NCBI GenBank assembly: GCA_007125435.1
Contig: SLDF01000176.1
Coordinates: forward strand, 1 to 14,818
DNA: 14,818 bases
DNA from: Saprospiraceae bacterium
GTDB taxonomy: Bacteria; Bacteroidota; Bacteroidia; Chitinophagales; Saprospiraceae
Reading direction: 5' to 3'
Translations under genes and position numbers: made by a program
Notes under the pieces: generated by a model
What the model saw: only the letters and a program-made list of their open reading frames with translations
Databases searched by the model: none
What the model was told of the DNA's origin: nothing
In this document: one piece after another, positions 14,805 to 14,818 of the stretch
Numbering within the stretch: position 1 is the stretch's first letter
Layout of the letters: every line of letters starts with the position of its first letter

Positions 14805-14818
14805 TAGCAGAGCTTCTG
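14784..14818 (+). repeat. Exact 35-bp direct repeat, right copy
   Basis: Identical to 14350-14384 and reaching the end of the window, so its right boundary is unknown. Confidence 0.85.

Larger units (their letters stand above)
13334..14818. other. Gene-free repeat-rich region
   Basis: About 1.5 kb with no credible coding sequence. From left to right it contains interspersed repeat copy B, an AT-rich stretch (13640-13820), compound 195-bp repeats (13824-14268), a short non-repetitive stretch, and a hairpin/TAAAC-GTTTA array (14350-14818) that continues past the window end. The promoter of the minus-strand PH-domain gene should lie near 13340-13390; no exact element was found. Confidence 0.65.

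Noticed and set aside
14610..14807. Open frame of 65 codons near the right end
   Set aside because: Low-complexity translation arising from GTTTA and CGCT repeats.

Overview
The window looks like chromosomal DNA from a member of the Bacteroidota, probably a marine or environmental Saprospiria/Cytophagia-like bacterium. Three things point there: an AT-rich sequence, promoter elements of the Bacteroidota type TAnnTTTG (321-328 and 10894-10901), and a secreted enzyme that ends in a type IX secretion (T9SS) sorting domain. The genus-level placement is inference. Genes generally lack Shine-Dalgarno sequences, which is normal for this phylum.

Layout. 1-350: no gene, an AT-rich hairpin and a promoter. 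351-1202 (+): JmjC/cupin_8-like dioxygenase ending at a strong, probably bidirectional hairpin terminator. 1322-2242 (-): unrecognised 306-aa protein built from two diverged copies of one domain. 2704-4236 (+): fused GNAT acetyltransferase and nitrilase-type amidohydrolase. 4237-4867: gene-free. 4868-7093 (+): tight three-gene cluster of secreted alpha/beta hydrolase, ECF sigma factor and four-helix membrane protein. 7321-8371 (+): HTH antitoxin/PIN toxin pair whose toxin has Gly where the first catalytic Asp is expected. 8659-10683 (-): secreted peptidylarginine-deiminase-like enzyme with every PPAD active-site residue I could align. 11005-12585 (+): peptide chain release factor 3 (prfC), divergent from the deiminase and with a clear promoter. 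12704-13333 (-): membrane protein with bacterial PH and SHOCT domains. 13334-14818: about 1.5 kb of repeats with no credible gene.

The genes do not form one pathway. Local units are the hydrolase-sigma-membrane cluster, where the membrane protein is a candidate anti-sigma factor, and the toxin-antitoxin pair. The most notable gene is the PPAD-like deiminase, because close relatives of P. gingivalis PPAD that keep the C-terminal-arginine-binding residues are of interest outside the oral genus.

The other main feature is repeat DNA. One interspersed repeat occurs in opposite orientation at about 8405-8640 and 13395-13615, bracketing the deiminase, prfC and PH-domain genes. Further right lie a roughly 195-bp compound repeat made of 7/8-bp GTC-phased words and strict 8-bp AGCTTAGG-like words, and then an array of TAAAC/GTTTA-punctuated hairpins with an exact 35-bp direct repeat. 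I found no tRNA, rRNA, CRISPR, transposase or integrase gene.
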